Shown here: positions 17,404 through 25,941 of the stretch, one piece after another | Layout of the letters: every line of letters begins with the position of its first letter | Numbering within the stretch: position 1 is the stretch's first letter | Notes under the pieces: model-generated | Seen by the model: only the letters and a program-made list of their open reading frames with translations | Told to the model about the DNA's origin: nothing | The model's database searches: none | Translations under genes and position numbers: made by a program | Assembly (NCBI RefSeq): GCF_000495855.1 | Contig: NZ_AWGF01000010.1 | Coordinates: 1-64,000 of the forward strand | Reading direction: 5' to 3' | Length of the DNA: 64,000 nt | Source of the DNA: Asticcacaulis sp. YBE204 | Lineage (GTDB): Bacteria; Pseudomonadota; Alphaproteobacteria; Caulobacterales; Caulobacteraceae

Positions 17404-19824
17404 ATGTCACCTTTAAACGTGACGCTGCACCGGCGGGCCTGGCTCGCCGGTGCAGGTGCGGCCCTATGCTTGCGTGATGCGGCCTGGGCAGCGGGTGCGG
17501 CCGGGCGTCCTTTCGATATCGACGACTATCTCAAGCGCGAATCCCTGATCGATATCGTTTTCAATTTGAAGGGTGATGTTTGGGCCGCACTGATTCAACG
17601 CCCTTTGACCGCCCGGGGTTTTTTCACGCAGAGCGACACGCAGGTAACGCCGCGGTGCGACGTCTGGCTGGCGAAGGCCGATGACCGTTTTGAGCGTGTG
17701 ACCCATGGACCTGATTGGGCGCTGACACCTGTCTTTTCACCTTCCGGCGCGCGTCTGGCCGTGCCGCGCGTCGATCGGTCCGGTCGCGTTCGACTTGAGG
17801 TTTATAATGTCAAAACCCGTGCAAAAATATGGGGGTCCGATTTGCCCCAAAGCCTGGACGTCACAGCGCACCTTTTCCCTCATCAAGGGCGTGCAGCGTG
17901 CCTGTGCTGGCGGGATGACAATCGTATCCTGATCGTCGTGAACGGTGGCGCCTATCGCCCCCGTTCGCTTAATGGGCTCGACAGTTCTACCCGCAACGCA
18001 GCTTTATCCGAAAGAGCGATAGAGGGCGACTTATCTGTGCGCCGATGGCGCAGTGACGATACCGCAACCTGTGGCGCGGGTGCACAATTGGTCGAATTGA
18101 ATCTGACGAGTTCGGCGCATCGCGTTCGGGCGACCGGCGATATTCGCGCGGTAGCCTTCGCGCCAGATCATAAGCGGCTGGCGGTCGTTCGCGCCGAAGG
18201 CAGGCCACCTTTACCGGCGGGGCGACCGATGCCCGCGCCGTTGGGTGAAACGGCGGGAGGTTATGAAGACACGCGGGTTGAGTTGCGCCTTGATCTGGTT
18301 TCGCTTGAAGATGGTGCCGTGCAAGGGACCAATTTTCGGGGGGTGGGGGGGCAGCCCGCAGCCTTTGCGCCCCTCTGGTCGTATGATGGGAAACGTCTCG
18401 CCGTGCCGCATCGCACGCGTTATTCGGATCAGCCGGGCGATAGTGCCGTGTGGTGTCGTGGTGCCGATGGTAATGTGAGAATTGAGGCGGCTCCGTCACC
18501 TCTCGACGCGATCGTGCGCGCCCATGCCTATGTGGCGGAGAGCGATGAGATGTTGTCGGGAGGACTTCCAGTCAATCGACCGACATTCGGAGACGCCCGT
18601 CGCCCCTTGGGCCGGTCGATTGGCGGACGGGTCGAGCGAAGCGGGGAGAAGGTGCTGGTGCTGGTCGGCACCCGTCTGACGGTGTGGTCACAGGCTTCGC
18701 CAGAGGTCATTACCGTCGATATGGTGGAACCTGATACCCTGGCCACCGGCGGCGGTGCCGTAGTGTTTGTAAGTGGCCACGGGGGCGCGCGCAAACGGTA
18801 CTGCGTGACAGCGGGCGGTATGACGACTCAGCCGGAGCCGACCGCAGCGCGGCCTCTGGATATGACCTTTCGGCATCCGGCGTACGTCGGACTGCTTGGC
18901 TTCGAGGATGCGCACGACGCCACGCGCCTCATCGAATGGCCATCTTGTCGAGCGTTGCCCCGCACGCGCTATCTTTGCAATCAGCATGTGGCGGAGGTTC
19001 GGGAAGCGCGCCCGGAAGTCGTGTCTTATTCGGCTGTGGCGGGGTACGCTCGAACCGGCGTCCTTTATTGGCCGACCCATCCGGAGCTTCAGACGAAGCC
19101 GCCCGTTGTCGTTTACGCCTATCCGCAATATGCCCCCGACGTGCGATCCCGGCTCGGTCGCGTCAATAGTCGCTCGGCCTGGATGATACAGGCGCTGCTG
19201 GCCGAAGGCTTTGCGGTGTTTCACGCGGCGTTCCCGATCGAGAGCGCAGTTGAGTATAACGCGCCCTTCCGGCGGGTGGCTGACGAGGTGCTGCCGGCGC
19301 TGGACGCGCTTGACCGCCGCGAAGATATCAAGGCCGGGACTTACGGGTTTTATGGCCATTCCAATGGCGGCTATGCCGCCTTGGCGCTAGGGGCGCAGAC
19401 CGATCGCTTCAAAGCGATTGTCGCCGCTGCGCCGTTTCCCGACAGCTTTGACACTGACCTTTCAGTAACCTCTGAAATCCAACGGCTAGACTGCGCGCCC
19501 GCCATAGTGCAGGCGCGACGGCATTATCTCGAAGCGCCGAATGTGCCATACGCCTATGGGGCTGATCCGATCAGTGGCGTCGGGCGCTTTACCGCCGACA
19601 GCCCCCTCTACAATCTGGCTAATTATAAGACACCGACCTTGATACTGTATGGTGAAAACGACGTTTCCCTTCCGGCAGTGGAGAAGATGTTCCTGGCCAA
19701 GCAGGCAGCGGGGGTGCCAACGGAACTCGACACCTATTGGGGCGACAGTCACGTCCTATCGAGCCCCGGCAATATCCGCGACGCCACCCGCCGTCAGGTG
19801 GCATGGTTCAAGCGCTGGCTGTGA
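17404..19824 (+). CDS. Lasso peptide isopeptidase (S9 prolyl-oligopeptidase family), 806 aa
   Basis: The enzyme is predicted to hydrolyse the isopeptide bond that closes the macrolactam ring of a lasso peptide, linearising imported peptide. The N-terminus has a signal-peptide-like stretch (RRAWLAGAGAALCLRDAAWAAG), residues ~40-500 form a beta-propeller, and the C-terminal hydrolase domain has the nucleophile elbow GHSNGGY with Ser653, Asp753 (GENDVSLP) and His783 (GDSHVLS). It follows the TonB receptor by 6 nt and converges with the cyclase gene, 3 nt apart. The family also includes ordinary S9 peptidases; the lasso context decides the call. Confidence 0.9.
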   Translation: MSPLNVTLHRRAWLAGAGAALCLRDAAWAAGAAGRPFDIDDYLKRESLIDIVFNLKGDVWAALIQRPLTARGFFTQSDTQVTPRCDVWLAKADDRFERVTHGPDWALTPVFSPSGARLAVPRVDRSGRVRLEVYNVKTRAKIWGSDLPQSLDVTAHLFPHQGRAACLCWRDDNRILIVVNGGAYRPRSLNGLDSSTRNAALSERAIEGDLSVRRWRSDDTATCGAGAQLVELNLTSSAHRVRATGDIRAVAFAPDHKRLAVVRAEGRPPLPAGRPMPAPLGETAGGYEDTRVELRLDLVSLEDGAVQGTNFRGVGGQPAAFAPLWSYDGKRLAVPHRTRYSDQPGDSAVWCRGADGNVRIEAAPSPLDAIVRAHAYVAESDEMLSGGLPVNRPTFGDARRPLGRSIGGRVERSGEKVLVLVGTRLTVWSQASPEVITVDMVEPDTLATGGGAVVFVSGHGGARKRYCVTAGGMTTQPEPTAARPLDMTFRHPAYVGLLGFEDAHDATRLIEWPSCRALPRTRYLCNQHVAEVREARPEVVSYSAVAGYARTGVLYWPTHPELQTKPPVVVYAYPQYAPDVRSRLGRVNSRSAWMIQALLAEGFAVFHAAFPIESAVEYNAPFRRVADEVLPALDALDRREDIKAGTYGFYGHSNGGYAALALGAQTDRFKAIVAAAPFPDSFDTDLSVTSEIQRLDCAPAIVQARRHYLEAPNVPYAYGADPISGVGRFTADSPLYNLANYKTPTLILYGENDVSLPAVEKMFLAKQAAGVPTELDTYWGDSHVLSSPGNIRDATRRQVAWFKRWL

Positions 19825-19827
19825 AAC

Positions 19828-21537
19828 TCACCACTGTCGGCACCAGGTCTCAACGCCCGCCAAATCGAGCAGTACGCAGAAGCCAATGTCGCGCGCGGGC
19901 GTGGGTGCAGTGAGATAAGCTTCTATGGCTTGGGTATCGATGAGGCGATGTTCCGCCAGCAATCCGCCCAGCAGGTAATGGCGCAGGAAGGGCTTATGGG
20001 TCTCGTAAACCTCACCACAGAAGCCGGTGAACTCCCCCTTCGTGCGTCTCCCGGCCACCAGAGGTGGGAGGCGATCAGCAAAGGCGTCGCGCGCCAGCGA
20101 CCGGTTGCGGCCCTGATCGATCCACATCCAACTCGGTACCGCCAAACAGGCCTCCATCACAGGCTGCGACAAAAGGGGATAGCGGATCGGTCCGAGTTGC
20201 GTTCGCTCCTGAAGGTCGTACAGGTTCTGTGCGCGGATCAGCGCCAAGACGTGTTCAAACTTGCCTGGTAAAGCCGCTTTTGGAGCATCCATCCAAGGAT
20301 GAACCTGAAACGCCGGCACTTCATCGGTGGCGAGAAAGCGTCCATTCGATTTCGGTACGCGCCGTGAGGATTTCAGGTGCTTTTTTGCCGCCAGACGCAG
20401 GGCCGTCCAGTAGGAACATTCGTGCAGGTGCGACAGATTCCGAACCGCTTGGAAGAAGGGGGCGCTTAGGCCGAAGGTGCGAAGGGCGTCGGTGGCGGGG
20501 GCCGCCGTATGCAGATAGCAAAACACGTTGTCGCCCCCACCGCCGGAGAAAAAGTCAGTCGCCCCAATACGCCGCGCCTCTGCTGCCAGCACGACGTCGA
20601 CCGCTGATTGCAGTACGCCGACGCCCGGCAGTGGCAGCTTCACAGCCAAGGCATGTGGCAATTCCACTGGTTCCGATAAGAGTGGAAGCGTATGAAGCGC
20701 GACGCCAAGTGTATCGGCCATCGGTTGCGCATATCGCCGCTCATCAGCACCCCCGCCGGGGGTGACGAGGTTGGCGCAGTGCGGCTGGGGCTTCCGACCG
20801 ATCAGGGACGCCGCTACGATCGAGGAGTCCAACCCTCCGGACAACTCAATAAGTATATTCTGACTGACGCGAGACCAGGCAGTGACGCTATGATCGACTG
20901 CCCGGCGGACCTGGGATTTCAGGCTGTCCGATGGATAGCTAGGTTGAAAACCCGTATAGTCCCAAGGGGTCCAAGCGGTGTGTGTGACGGATCGTTCCAT
21001 CTCATGCTGGACGGCGCAACCCGGCAGAACTTCTTCGACGTCGGCTAGGGCCGTTCGTCGCGTGCGTACGCCGGAAAAATGCAGGCGATGGCAAAGTTGA
21101 GACCAGTCGATCCGAGGAGCGGTCGCCGTCGCGCCTGTCAATTCGTCAACACACGAAGCGTAGTAGAAGGCGTCCGCATCGGAGGTGGTGAAGCAGGCCA
21201 ATCCGCCCCCTGGATCACGCAGAAGGGTGGGATGATGAACTGTGAAAAGCGCTATGTAACTGCCCCAATACCGCTCCAGCAGCGAAACTACATCCTTGGC
21301 GTTGGCGGGTGGTTCGGCCGGGGTACCAGTGGTCCGCCCGAACAGGTCACCGAGGACGAGGCCGTGATCTGAAATCAAGGGGCGAAAGGGGAGGTCTGGC
21401 GTGGCAAAAAGAAGGACATTGGCACGATCATAAACCAGATCCAGCGTTCTCGTAGCCATGCGGGCGATCTGCGCTTCACGGAATGCCGACGCGAAAGCCG
21501 TCCCCTTGGCGATGATGCAGAGGTATGTCCGCCTCAT
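19828..21537 (-). CDS. Lasso peptide macrolactam synthetase C (asparagine synthetase-like), 569 aa
   Basis: This ATP-dependent enzyme activates the ring Asp/Glu side chain of the precursor and joins it to the N-terminal Gly amine. The PP-loop SGGLDSS lies at residues 233-239, with the later EFTGFCGEVY region near the C-terminus. The N-terminal part resembles the glutaminase fold but lacks a Cys2 start (MRRTYLC). I start it at 21537 rather than 21618, because its ATG overlaps the TGA of the B gene (TGATG), giving translational coupling. Its stop meets the isopeptidase stop with 3 nt between. The order A-B-C is seen, with no dedicated ABC exporter nearby. Confidence 0.93.
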   Translation of the reverse strand: MRRTYLCIIAKGTAFASAFREAQIARMATRTLDLVYDRANVLLFATPDLPFRPLISDHGLVLGDLFGRTTGTPAEPPANAKDVVSLLERYWGSYIALFTVHHPTLLRDPGGGLACFTTSDADAFYYASCVDELTGATATAPRIDWSQLCHRLHFSGVRTRRTALADVEEVLPGCAVQHEMERSVTHTAWTPWDYTGFQPSYPSDSLKSQVRRAVDHSVTAWSRVSQNILIELSGGLDSSIVAASLIGRKPQPHCANLVTPGGGADERRYAQPMADTLGVALHTLPLLSEPVELPHALAVKLPLPGVGVLQSAVDVVLAAEARRIGATDFFSGGGGDNVFCYLHTAAPATDALRTFGLSAPFFQAVRNLSHLHECSYWTALRLAAKKHLKSSRRVPKSNGRFLATDEVPAFQVHPWMDAPKAALPGKFEHVLALIRAQNLYDLQERTQLGPIRYPLLSQPVMEACLAVPSWMWIDQGRNRSLARDAFADRLPPLVAGRRTKGEFTGFCGEVYETHKPFLRHYLLGGLLAEHRLIDTQAIEAYLTAPTPARDIGFCVLLDLAGVETWCRQW

Positions 21538-22178
21538 CAGATCGCCAGAAGTGGGGTGTGACGGATAGCGCGATCCAGAGTATCGTTCAGGACGGTCGAC
21601 CCCGCCTGGAGCCAGCAATGGGCGGAAAACGGGTTAAGCGCTACGCCGAACACGAGAACCACGTCGAAGCCGCGCCGGCCCAAAAACCGCTTCATGGCCA
21701 GAGAATCGTGAAGGCAGACCCGGGGAAGAGGGACCAAGCGGCGCGTCGTATTAAATTGGGCCGCAGCGGTCGCCAGATCCGGGGTCTTTGTACGTTTGGG
21801 GAGGGACGTCCGCGCGCGCGATAGCAACTGGTGTAGGGGCGTCGTTTTGACGCCGATCATCGACGCAGCGGTAAGTAGACCGATTTCCGGAAGGTTAGGC
21901 CACGAGGGCGCAGCCGATGCCTTTGTCTCAACCACACTGTCTGTCGCCGTTGGCGGAAAATTACGTTGAGGCTGCGGGCCGTCATGGGTGCGCAACAGGT
22001 CGGCTGATATCAGGCGCGACAATGACACACCCGCCGCAGCGTGACCCGATAAGGCATCGAGGAATACGCCGCGCAACGGGTCGTTCAATTGAAAATACCG
22101 ATCAGTGCGTACGTCCAGACAGATGACGCGGTCGCCGATGGTGCAGTGAAACAGGTGAGGGGAGGCGATATAAGACAT
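21537..22178 (-). CDS. Lasso peptide B protein: RRE plus cysteine protease fusion, 213 aa
   Basis: The N-terminal ~65 residues (VICLDVRTDRYFQLNDPLRGVFLDAL) form a PqqD-like RiPP recognition element that binds the leader peptide. The C-terminal ~90 residues are the transglutaminase-like leader protease with Cys155 (PRVCLHDSLA), His187 (FSAHCWLQ) and Asp199 (LND). In many Gram-positive clusters these domains are separate proteins (B1 and B2); here they are fused. It removes the leader so the cyclase can close the ring. It follows the precursor gene by 54 nt that contain a strong hairpin, and overlaps the start of C. Confidence 0.92.
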   Translation of the reverse strand: MSYIASPHLFHCTIGDRVICLDVRTDRYFQLNDPLRGVFLDALSGHAAAGVSLSRLISADLLRTHDGPQPQRNFPPTATDSVVETKASAAPSWPNLPEIGLLTAASMIGVKTTPLHQLLSRARTSLPKRTKTPDLATAAAQFNTTRRLVPLPRVCLHDSLAMKRFLGRRGFDVVLVFGVALNPFSAHCWLQAGSTVLNDTLDRAIRHTPLLAI

Positions 22179-22197
22179 GATCCACGCGCTGTTTAGA

Positions 22198-22224
22198 GCA
22201 CGCAGGTGCTAAGCACCTGCGTGC
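22198..22224 (-). terminator. Hairpin between lasso precursor and B gene
   Basis: GCACGCAGGTGCT and AGCACCTGCGTGC are exact inverted arms separated by one base, so a stem of 11-12 bp can form just after the precursor stop. No T-run follows (TCTAAACAG), so it is more likely a partial attenuator or a 3' stabiliser of the short precursor message than a full intrinsic terminator. Confidence 0.65.
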
Positions 22225-22232
22225 GAGTGGGC

Positions 22233-22382
22233 TCAGTCTTCGGAAATACCCATGCGGTTCTGCTGGTCCGACGGCTCCGGGCCGCCTTGGGCGCCACCTT
22301 GCGTTTCGACGCTGGCGGTGCCCAGTTCGATGATGTCTTCGACCAGCGGAGCATAGTCGACGGGCTTGTCATTGGTACGCAT
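22233..22382 (-). CDS. Lasso peptide precursor A, 49 aa
   Basis: GGAGAG lies 4 nt before the ATG. The leader shows Y10-x-P12-L13, then LG at 20-21, and ends ASVETQ, with the conserved Thr at position -2 of the cleavage site. The predicted core begins at Gly29 (GGAQGGPE), where Glu8 of the core can accept the isopeptide bond from Gly1 to give an 8-residue ring. The tail is PSDQQNRMGISED, without aromatic residues. The leader end is close to what I recall for astexin-1 (SAETR before the core), supporting the boundary. The gene is directly upstream of B and C, and operators for a putative regulator lie 76-104 nt upstream. Export route unknown. Confidence 0.9.
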   Translation of the reverse strand: MRTNDKPVDYAPLVEDIIELGTASVETQGGAQGGPEPSDQQNRMGISED

Positions 22383-22457
22383 CTTACTCTCCTATGTCAG
22401 AAAACCATGCAGTTCATGGCGTTATGAGCGTAGGATCGGAACGCGGGTATATGAATT

Positions 22458-22485
22458 TTATAATCCGATTATAATCCGATTATAA
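22458..22485. promoter_or_regulatory. Tandem TTATAAT operators upstream of the lasso operon
   Basis: Two overlapping copies of TTATAATCCGATTATAA occupy 22458-22474 and 22469-22485, so three ATTATAAT half-sites recur every 11 bp, one helical turn. Each copy is a dyad with arms TTATAAT/ATTATAA around a 3-bp centre. They lie 76-104 nt upstream of the precursor start, just after the KAP gene's stop codon. One more copy stands upstream of gntR (25754-25770). Binding by the GntR protein is inferred. Confidence 0.65.
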
Positions 22486-22491
22486 TGGGGG

Positions 22492-24813
22492 CTAATCGTC
22501 GTCGTCAGGTACGGCGATGCCTGCTCGCCGATCCAGTTCCCTTTGCAGAAGGCGCATGTATTCTGGCACTTTCACGGAAAGCGCCTCGGGTAACGAGTTG
22601 GCGGGAATGTGGCTCAGCCGACGGGTTAGCTCGTTCAGGTCGAAAAGCTGGCTAACGTCTCGGACAGACAGTTCGGTGATGGCTGTTGACACGTGATCGC
22701 CCCACGTCTGCATATGACGTGTGTGTTCAAAGCCCTCCAACACCTTTACGAGATTTCTGTCCGTTTGGGTTACCTCGGCGAGCCACGATCTGACGACTTG
22801 TTCGTTTTCAAATTCCCGCCAACGAAATAGAAGGGAAACAAACTGCGGGTGACTTATAAGGGCTTCCACATCGGGTAGTTTCGCCTTCAGTTTAATGACC
22901 CATAATAACTCGGCACGAGCGCGCTGGGTGTCCGTCATCAATGTGCGCTCTGGCGGCGAGCGCTTTCCGTCACGGCCCGCGTCAATTGATATTAATGTGG
23001 CCGCGACTGAAAGTCCCTGGGCTCTAAGGAGGGCGTCGAGAAAGAACTGCCCTCGGGTTTCGAGATCGGAAGTTTGGAGCATGTACCAAAAAACGCTGCG
23101 CCAACCGGCCGTGTAGGGCGCCGCCCCGAAAAGCCCAGATGTGCGTTCCAGGGTTTCCGCGAGATCCATGATTGCGGGTGCCAGTGTTCCGATGTTCGCA
23201 AGCGGCAAACTGCTCCGGATTTCATCAAACCGGTTCATCAAGGCTGACAGGAGGCCACGCTCTTTCAAAGAGGCGAACAGGCTATCGAGCCTATCTCGGT
23301 CATGACTAGCAGCAAGCACTTCCGCGAATTCCGATTCGCTAATCATATCGTCCGGCAGGCGGAGGGTGAAATAGCGATCAAACATTCGGCGCGAACACAC
23401 CCGCTTCTGTGCTGACCATTCTACTGCGAATTCACCATCATAGTGCATGCCGCCCTGAAAAGCCCAATCCGCCGAAGGGAAGAGCTCGCGCAGAAACGGT
23501 TCAATCGCCGCACGACGGTCAGCAGGCAGTTCGGCGGGAATTATATTTCGAATCCTTTCGGCATCCCCATTCACTTGAGCGTGGTGGGTTTTGGTGAGGA
23601 GATCTTTGTTCCGAGCGATCGCCTCGAAGACTTCCGGCTCAAAAAGGCGAAGCGTTTCAAGCGCCATCAGATCGACGACGTTGACCTCGAAGGTATGGCT
23701 GCCTTCATGCAGCTTAGCCTGAACCGCAGCCGCAGCCGTATATCGGTGAACGTCTCGCAAAGTGCGGAAATGCCGCTTCATACCTCCATGGTAGATATTA
23801 CCCCATCGGACCTGTTCAAACCCGTTTTCGGTTGTCAGGACGTTTTCGAATATTCGATTTAGCGCATCAAACAGCACCTTCTCGACGCGCGCCCCCTCGA
23901 CGGTCGGAATATCGAAACTGGCCTGCACGATTTTTTCGAGATATTGCCGCCCATTGTCTCCCGAAACCGGCGCGAGCGCATTCTCAACGATGTCCTTTTG
24001 AAACAGAAGGAGGTAACTGATATTGGGTAGGTCCGCGTTGACTTTCACATGGCGGAAGATCAGGCGAATAGATTCAGGCTCAAGTCTATCTATATCGTCA
24101 ATGACGACGATCAGGGGCCGCTCAAGCTTTTTGAGAACCTTTTCCAGGTGTGTTCGCACCAAACGAATGGGCTTGTCAGGCTTCTCCGAACCGGCGAACG
24201 CTGTTAGCAGTTTGCCGATCAGCCAGCTTCCTCCGCCGAGGCATGTCAGAATGGTGGCGCCCAGCTTGAGCCAGCCTGGAGTGACGAATTGCAAAATTCC
24301 GACGGAAATTAATCCCGCGGCGGCCAGCCAACCGAACCATTTCAGAAGGTTTTCCGAAGCCTTTTTGAGAGGTGACGCAATGGCCGTGAAGTAGCTGGCA
24401 TATTGTTTAAGCGCATGTCGGCGCTCCCACCCTTTCAACGGATCTTTGGTCTGACCGAGCGCGCTACCTATTTCCCGATAGAAGGCCGCAGTAATTGATG
24501 CGCCTTCGTCATATTGCCAAGGGTTGAAGTGCAGTACGGTTGTCGGAGGGGACTGAACCTCAATGACTTCTGTAATCAGATTTTTGACCGATGATTTTCC
24601 AGAACCCCACGGTCCGCGCAGAGCGACGACAAGGCTGTGATCGCCGGTCCAGTTCGACAACACTTTCGCAATAGATTCCGAAAAGGCTTTGCGGCCCAAC
24701 AAATCCTGCGCAGCCGTTGTGATAGGCGCTTCCGCCGAGAACAGAGCAGCTTCATTGGTCAGAACGGTCTTTGGCTTGCCACTTAGAAATGGAATTTCAA
24801 ACGTAATCTTCAC
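22492..24813 (-). CDS. KAP-family P-loop ATPase, 773 aa, membrane-associated
   Basis: Residues 67-75 (GPWGSGKSS) are the Walker A motif and LIVVIDDIDRLEP near residue 245 is the Walker B with the KAP-type Asp pair. Between them (about 150-200) lie two hydrophobic helices (LIKWFGWLAAAGLISVGIL-like and GATILTCLGGGSWLIGKLL) of the sort KAP ATPases insert in the P-loop domain to anchor at the membrane. The C-terminal ~400 residues are helical and unassigned. The GTG at 24813 is preferred over the ATG at 24858 because GGGAGGGG lies just before it. KAP proteins are often linked to phage exclusion. It lies between gntR and the lasso genes; a link to lasso production is only positional. Confidence 0.85.
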   Translation of the reverse strand: MKITFEIPFLSGKPKTVLTNEAALFSAEAPITTAAQDLLGRKAFSESIAKVLSNWTGDHSLVVALRGPWGSGKSSVKNLITEVIEVQSPPTTVLHFNPWQYDEGASITAAFYREIGSALGQTKDPLKGWERRHALKQYASYFTAIASPLKKASENLLKWFGWLAAAGLISVGILQFVTPGWLKLGATILTCLGGGSWLIGKLLTAFAGSEKPDKPIRLVRTHLEKVLKKLERPLIVVIDDIDRLEPESIRLIFRHVKVNADLPNISYLLLFQKDIVENALAPVSGDNGRQYLEKIVQASFDIPTVEGARVEKVLFDALNRIFENVLTTENGFEQVRWGNIYHGGMKRHFRTLRDVHRYTAAAAVQAKLHEGSHTFEVNVVDLMALETLRLFEPEVFEAIARNKDLLTKTHHAQVNGDAERIRNIIPAELPADRRAAIEPFLRELFPSADWAFQGGMHYDGEFAVEWSAQKRVCSRRMFDRYFTLRLPDDMISESEFAEVLAASHDRDRLDSLFASLKERGLLSALMNRFDEIRSSLPLANIGTLAPAIMDLAETLERTSGLFGAAPYTAGWRSVFWYMLQTSDLETRGQFFLDALLRAQGLSVAATLISIDAGRDGKRSPPERTLMTDTQRARAELLWVIKLKAKLPDVEALISHPQFVSLLFRWREFENEQVVRSWLAEVTQTDRNLVKVLEGFEHTRHMQTWGDHVSTAITELSVRDVSQLFDLNELTRRLSHIPANSLPEALSVKVPEYMRLLQRELDRRAGIAVPDDDD

Positions 24814-24933
24814 GGTACCCCTCCCATGTGCGCGACTCGTTATCCAGCCGAACAGCATGGCCGACCTATAGTTGATTCCAAGGCAAAAATAATCGGGAGG
24901 TGGGCTAGGGATAATCGCCGTTGCAAACGCGAG

Positions 24934-25569
24934 TTATTTTTGCGCGAAGGCCGAACGAAGATGCAGAAGGCGAACGATTTCCGGAACGATCGCAAGACGC
25001 CTCTGAAAGTAGTCTGCCAGTGAAGTCTCAAATGCGAGAAGGGGGCCCGTTTGCCAAGTTCGGATAAGATTTTCGAGTTCAGCCGCCCGATCCGGAAGGA
25101 GCGTTTCCTTGAGTGTGCGAACAAGATGCAGGCAGTCGTTCGCGCGACGTACCGAGGCTTCCATACCGTCATTACCGGACGCAATCGCAATGGCCAGAAA
25201 GAACCGCGATGTAGCCTCCGCGATCGGTAGGGTGCGCATACCGTCAAAATCGATTTGCGCTAAAATATCAGGGCGCGGTGGTGTGCCTTTGCGAGCGGCG
25301 TAGAGGACTGAAACGTGCAGCCATTCGTAATGGCCTTCAAGACCAGGCTCAGTGACCGCAGGGACCGAAAACCCTTCGCGGCGATGGGCTTCCACTAACC
25401 CTTCAGCAGACAGGCGTCGCAGGGCTTCGCGTATCGGAATGTGGCTGGTGCCCACAAGCGCTTTAAGCCGGTCATTGTCGATACGCTGGGCCGGCCAGAA
25501 CAGCCCCTCCATTAGGGCCTGTTTGATGATCGCGTACACCTTCTCAAACGCCAGCGGTTTACCCACCAT
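24934..25569 (-). CDS. GntR-family transcriptional regulator, 211 aa
   Basis: Residues 8-72 form the winged helix-turn-helix (EKVYAIIKQALMEGLFWPAQRI, SHIPIREALRRLSAEGLVEAHRREGFSV), and the remainder is a helical FCD-like effector domain of the FadR subgroup (HYEWLHVSVLYAARKG, FFLAIAIASGNDGMEASVRRANDCLHLVRTLKETLL). It is encoded on the same strand as, and upstream of, the KAP and lasso genes. A TTATAAT-N3-ATTATAA dyad lies about 185 nt upstream of its start and two further dyads precede the lasso precursor gene. Control of the lasso operon and of itself is inferred from these sites. Its effector is unknown. Confidence 0.88.
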   Translation of the reverse strand: MVGKPLAFEKVYAIIKQALMEGLFWPAQRIDNDRLKALVGTSHIPIREALRRLSAEGLVEAHRREGFSVPAVTEPGLEGHYEWLHVSVLYAARKGTPPRPDILAQIDFDGMRTLPIAEATSRFFLAIAIASGNDGMEASVRRANDCLHLVRTLKETLLPDRAAELENLIRTWQTGPLLAFETSLADYFQRRLAIVPEIVRLLHLRSAFAQK

Positions 25570-25753
25570 GGGTTACACTCCTGTCGCCGCCCCGGCGTAG
25601 TTCAGGCCTGTAATTGGTCCGCCACGCGCCGGTTTCTGGCGAGGAGGAAAGTTTGTGTCAGTAATACCTTTAAATCAAGAGTTGTGGGGTGTGTGCCGCC
25701 GTAGATTTGGAAAAATGTATTTGGTTGCACTACGTTTTTTTCTAAAAATTGAA

Positions 25754-25770
25754 TTATAATCCAATTATAA
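25754..25770. promoter_or_regulatory. TTATAAT operator upstream of gntR
   Basis: TTATAATCCAATTATAA is the same dyad as the two copies before the lasso precursor gene, with a single base change in the 3-bp centre. It sits in the 372-bp gap 25570-25941 between gntR and the E2-like gene; I see no gene in the gap. Confidence 0.6.
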
Positions 25771-25941
25771 CGCAACTGCGAGAAGGGGTTAACCACTACC
25801 GGTGCGAAAGTGTCACAATTGCGTGTGCATTTTCGGTTCACCCTTTTTAAGGGGTATAATAGGCGCGAAAAACGACCTCGGTCGGCAACCCACTTTAGGA
25901 TGAGTCGATTGGCTTGCGCCGTTGCAGCACAAGATAGACGC

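Noticed and set aside
22206-22427. 73-codon + strand frame across the lasso precursor gene
   Set aside because: Opposite-strand shadow; the - strand precursor has ribosome-binding site, leader motifs and operon context.
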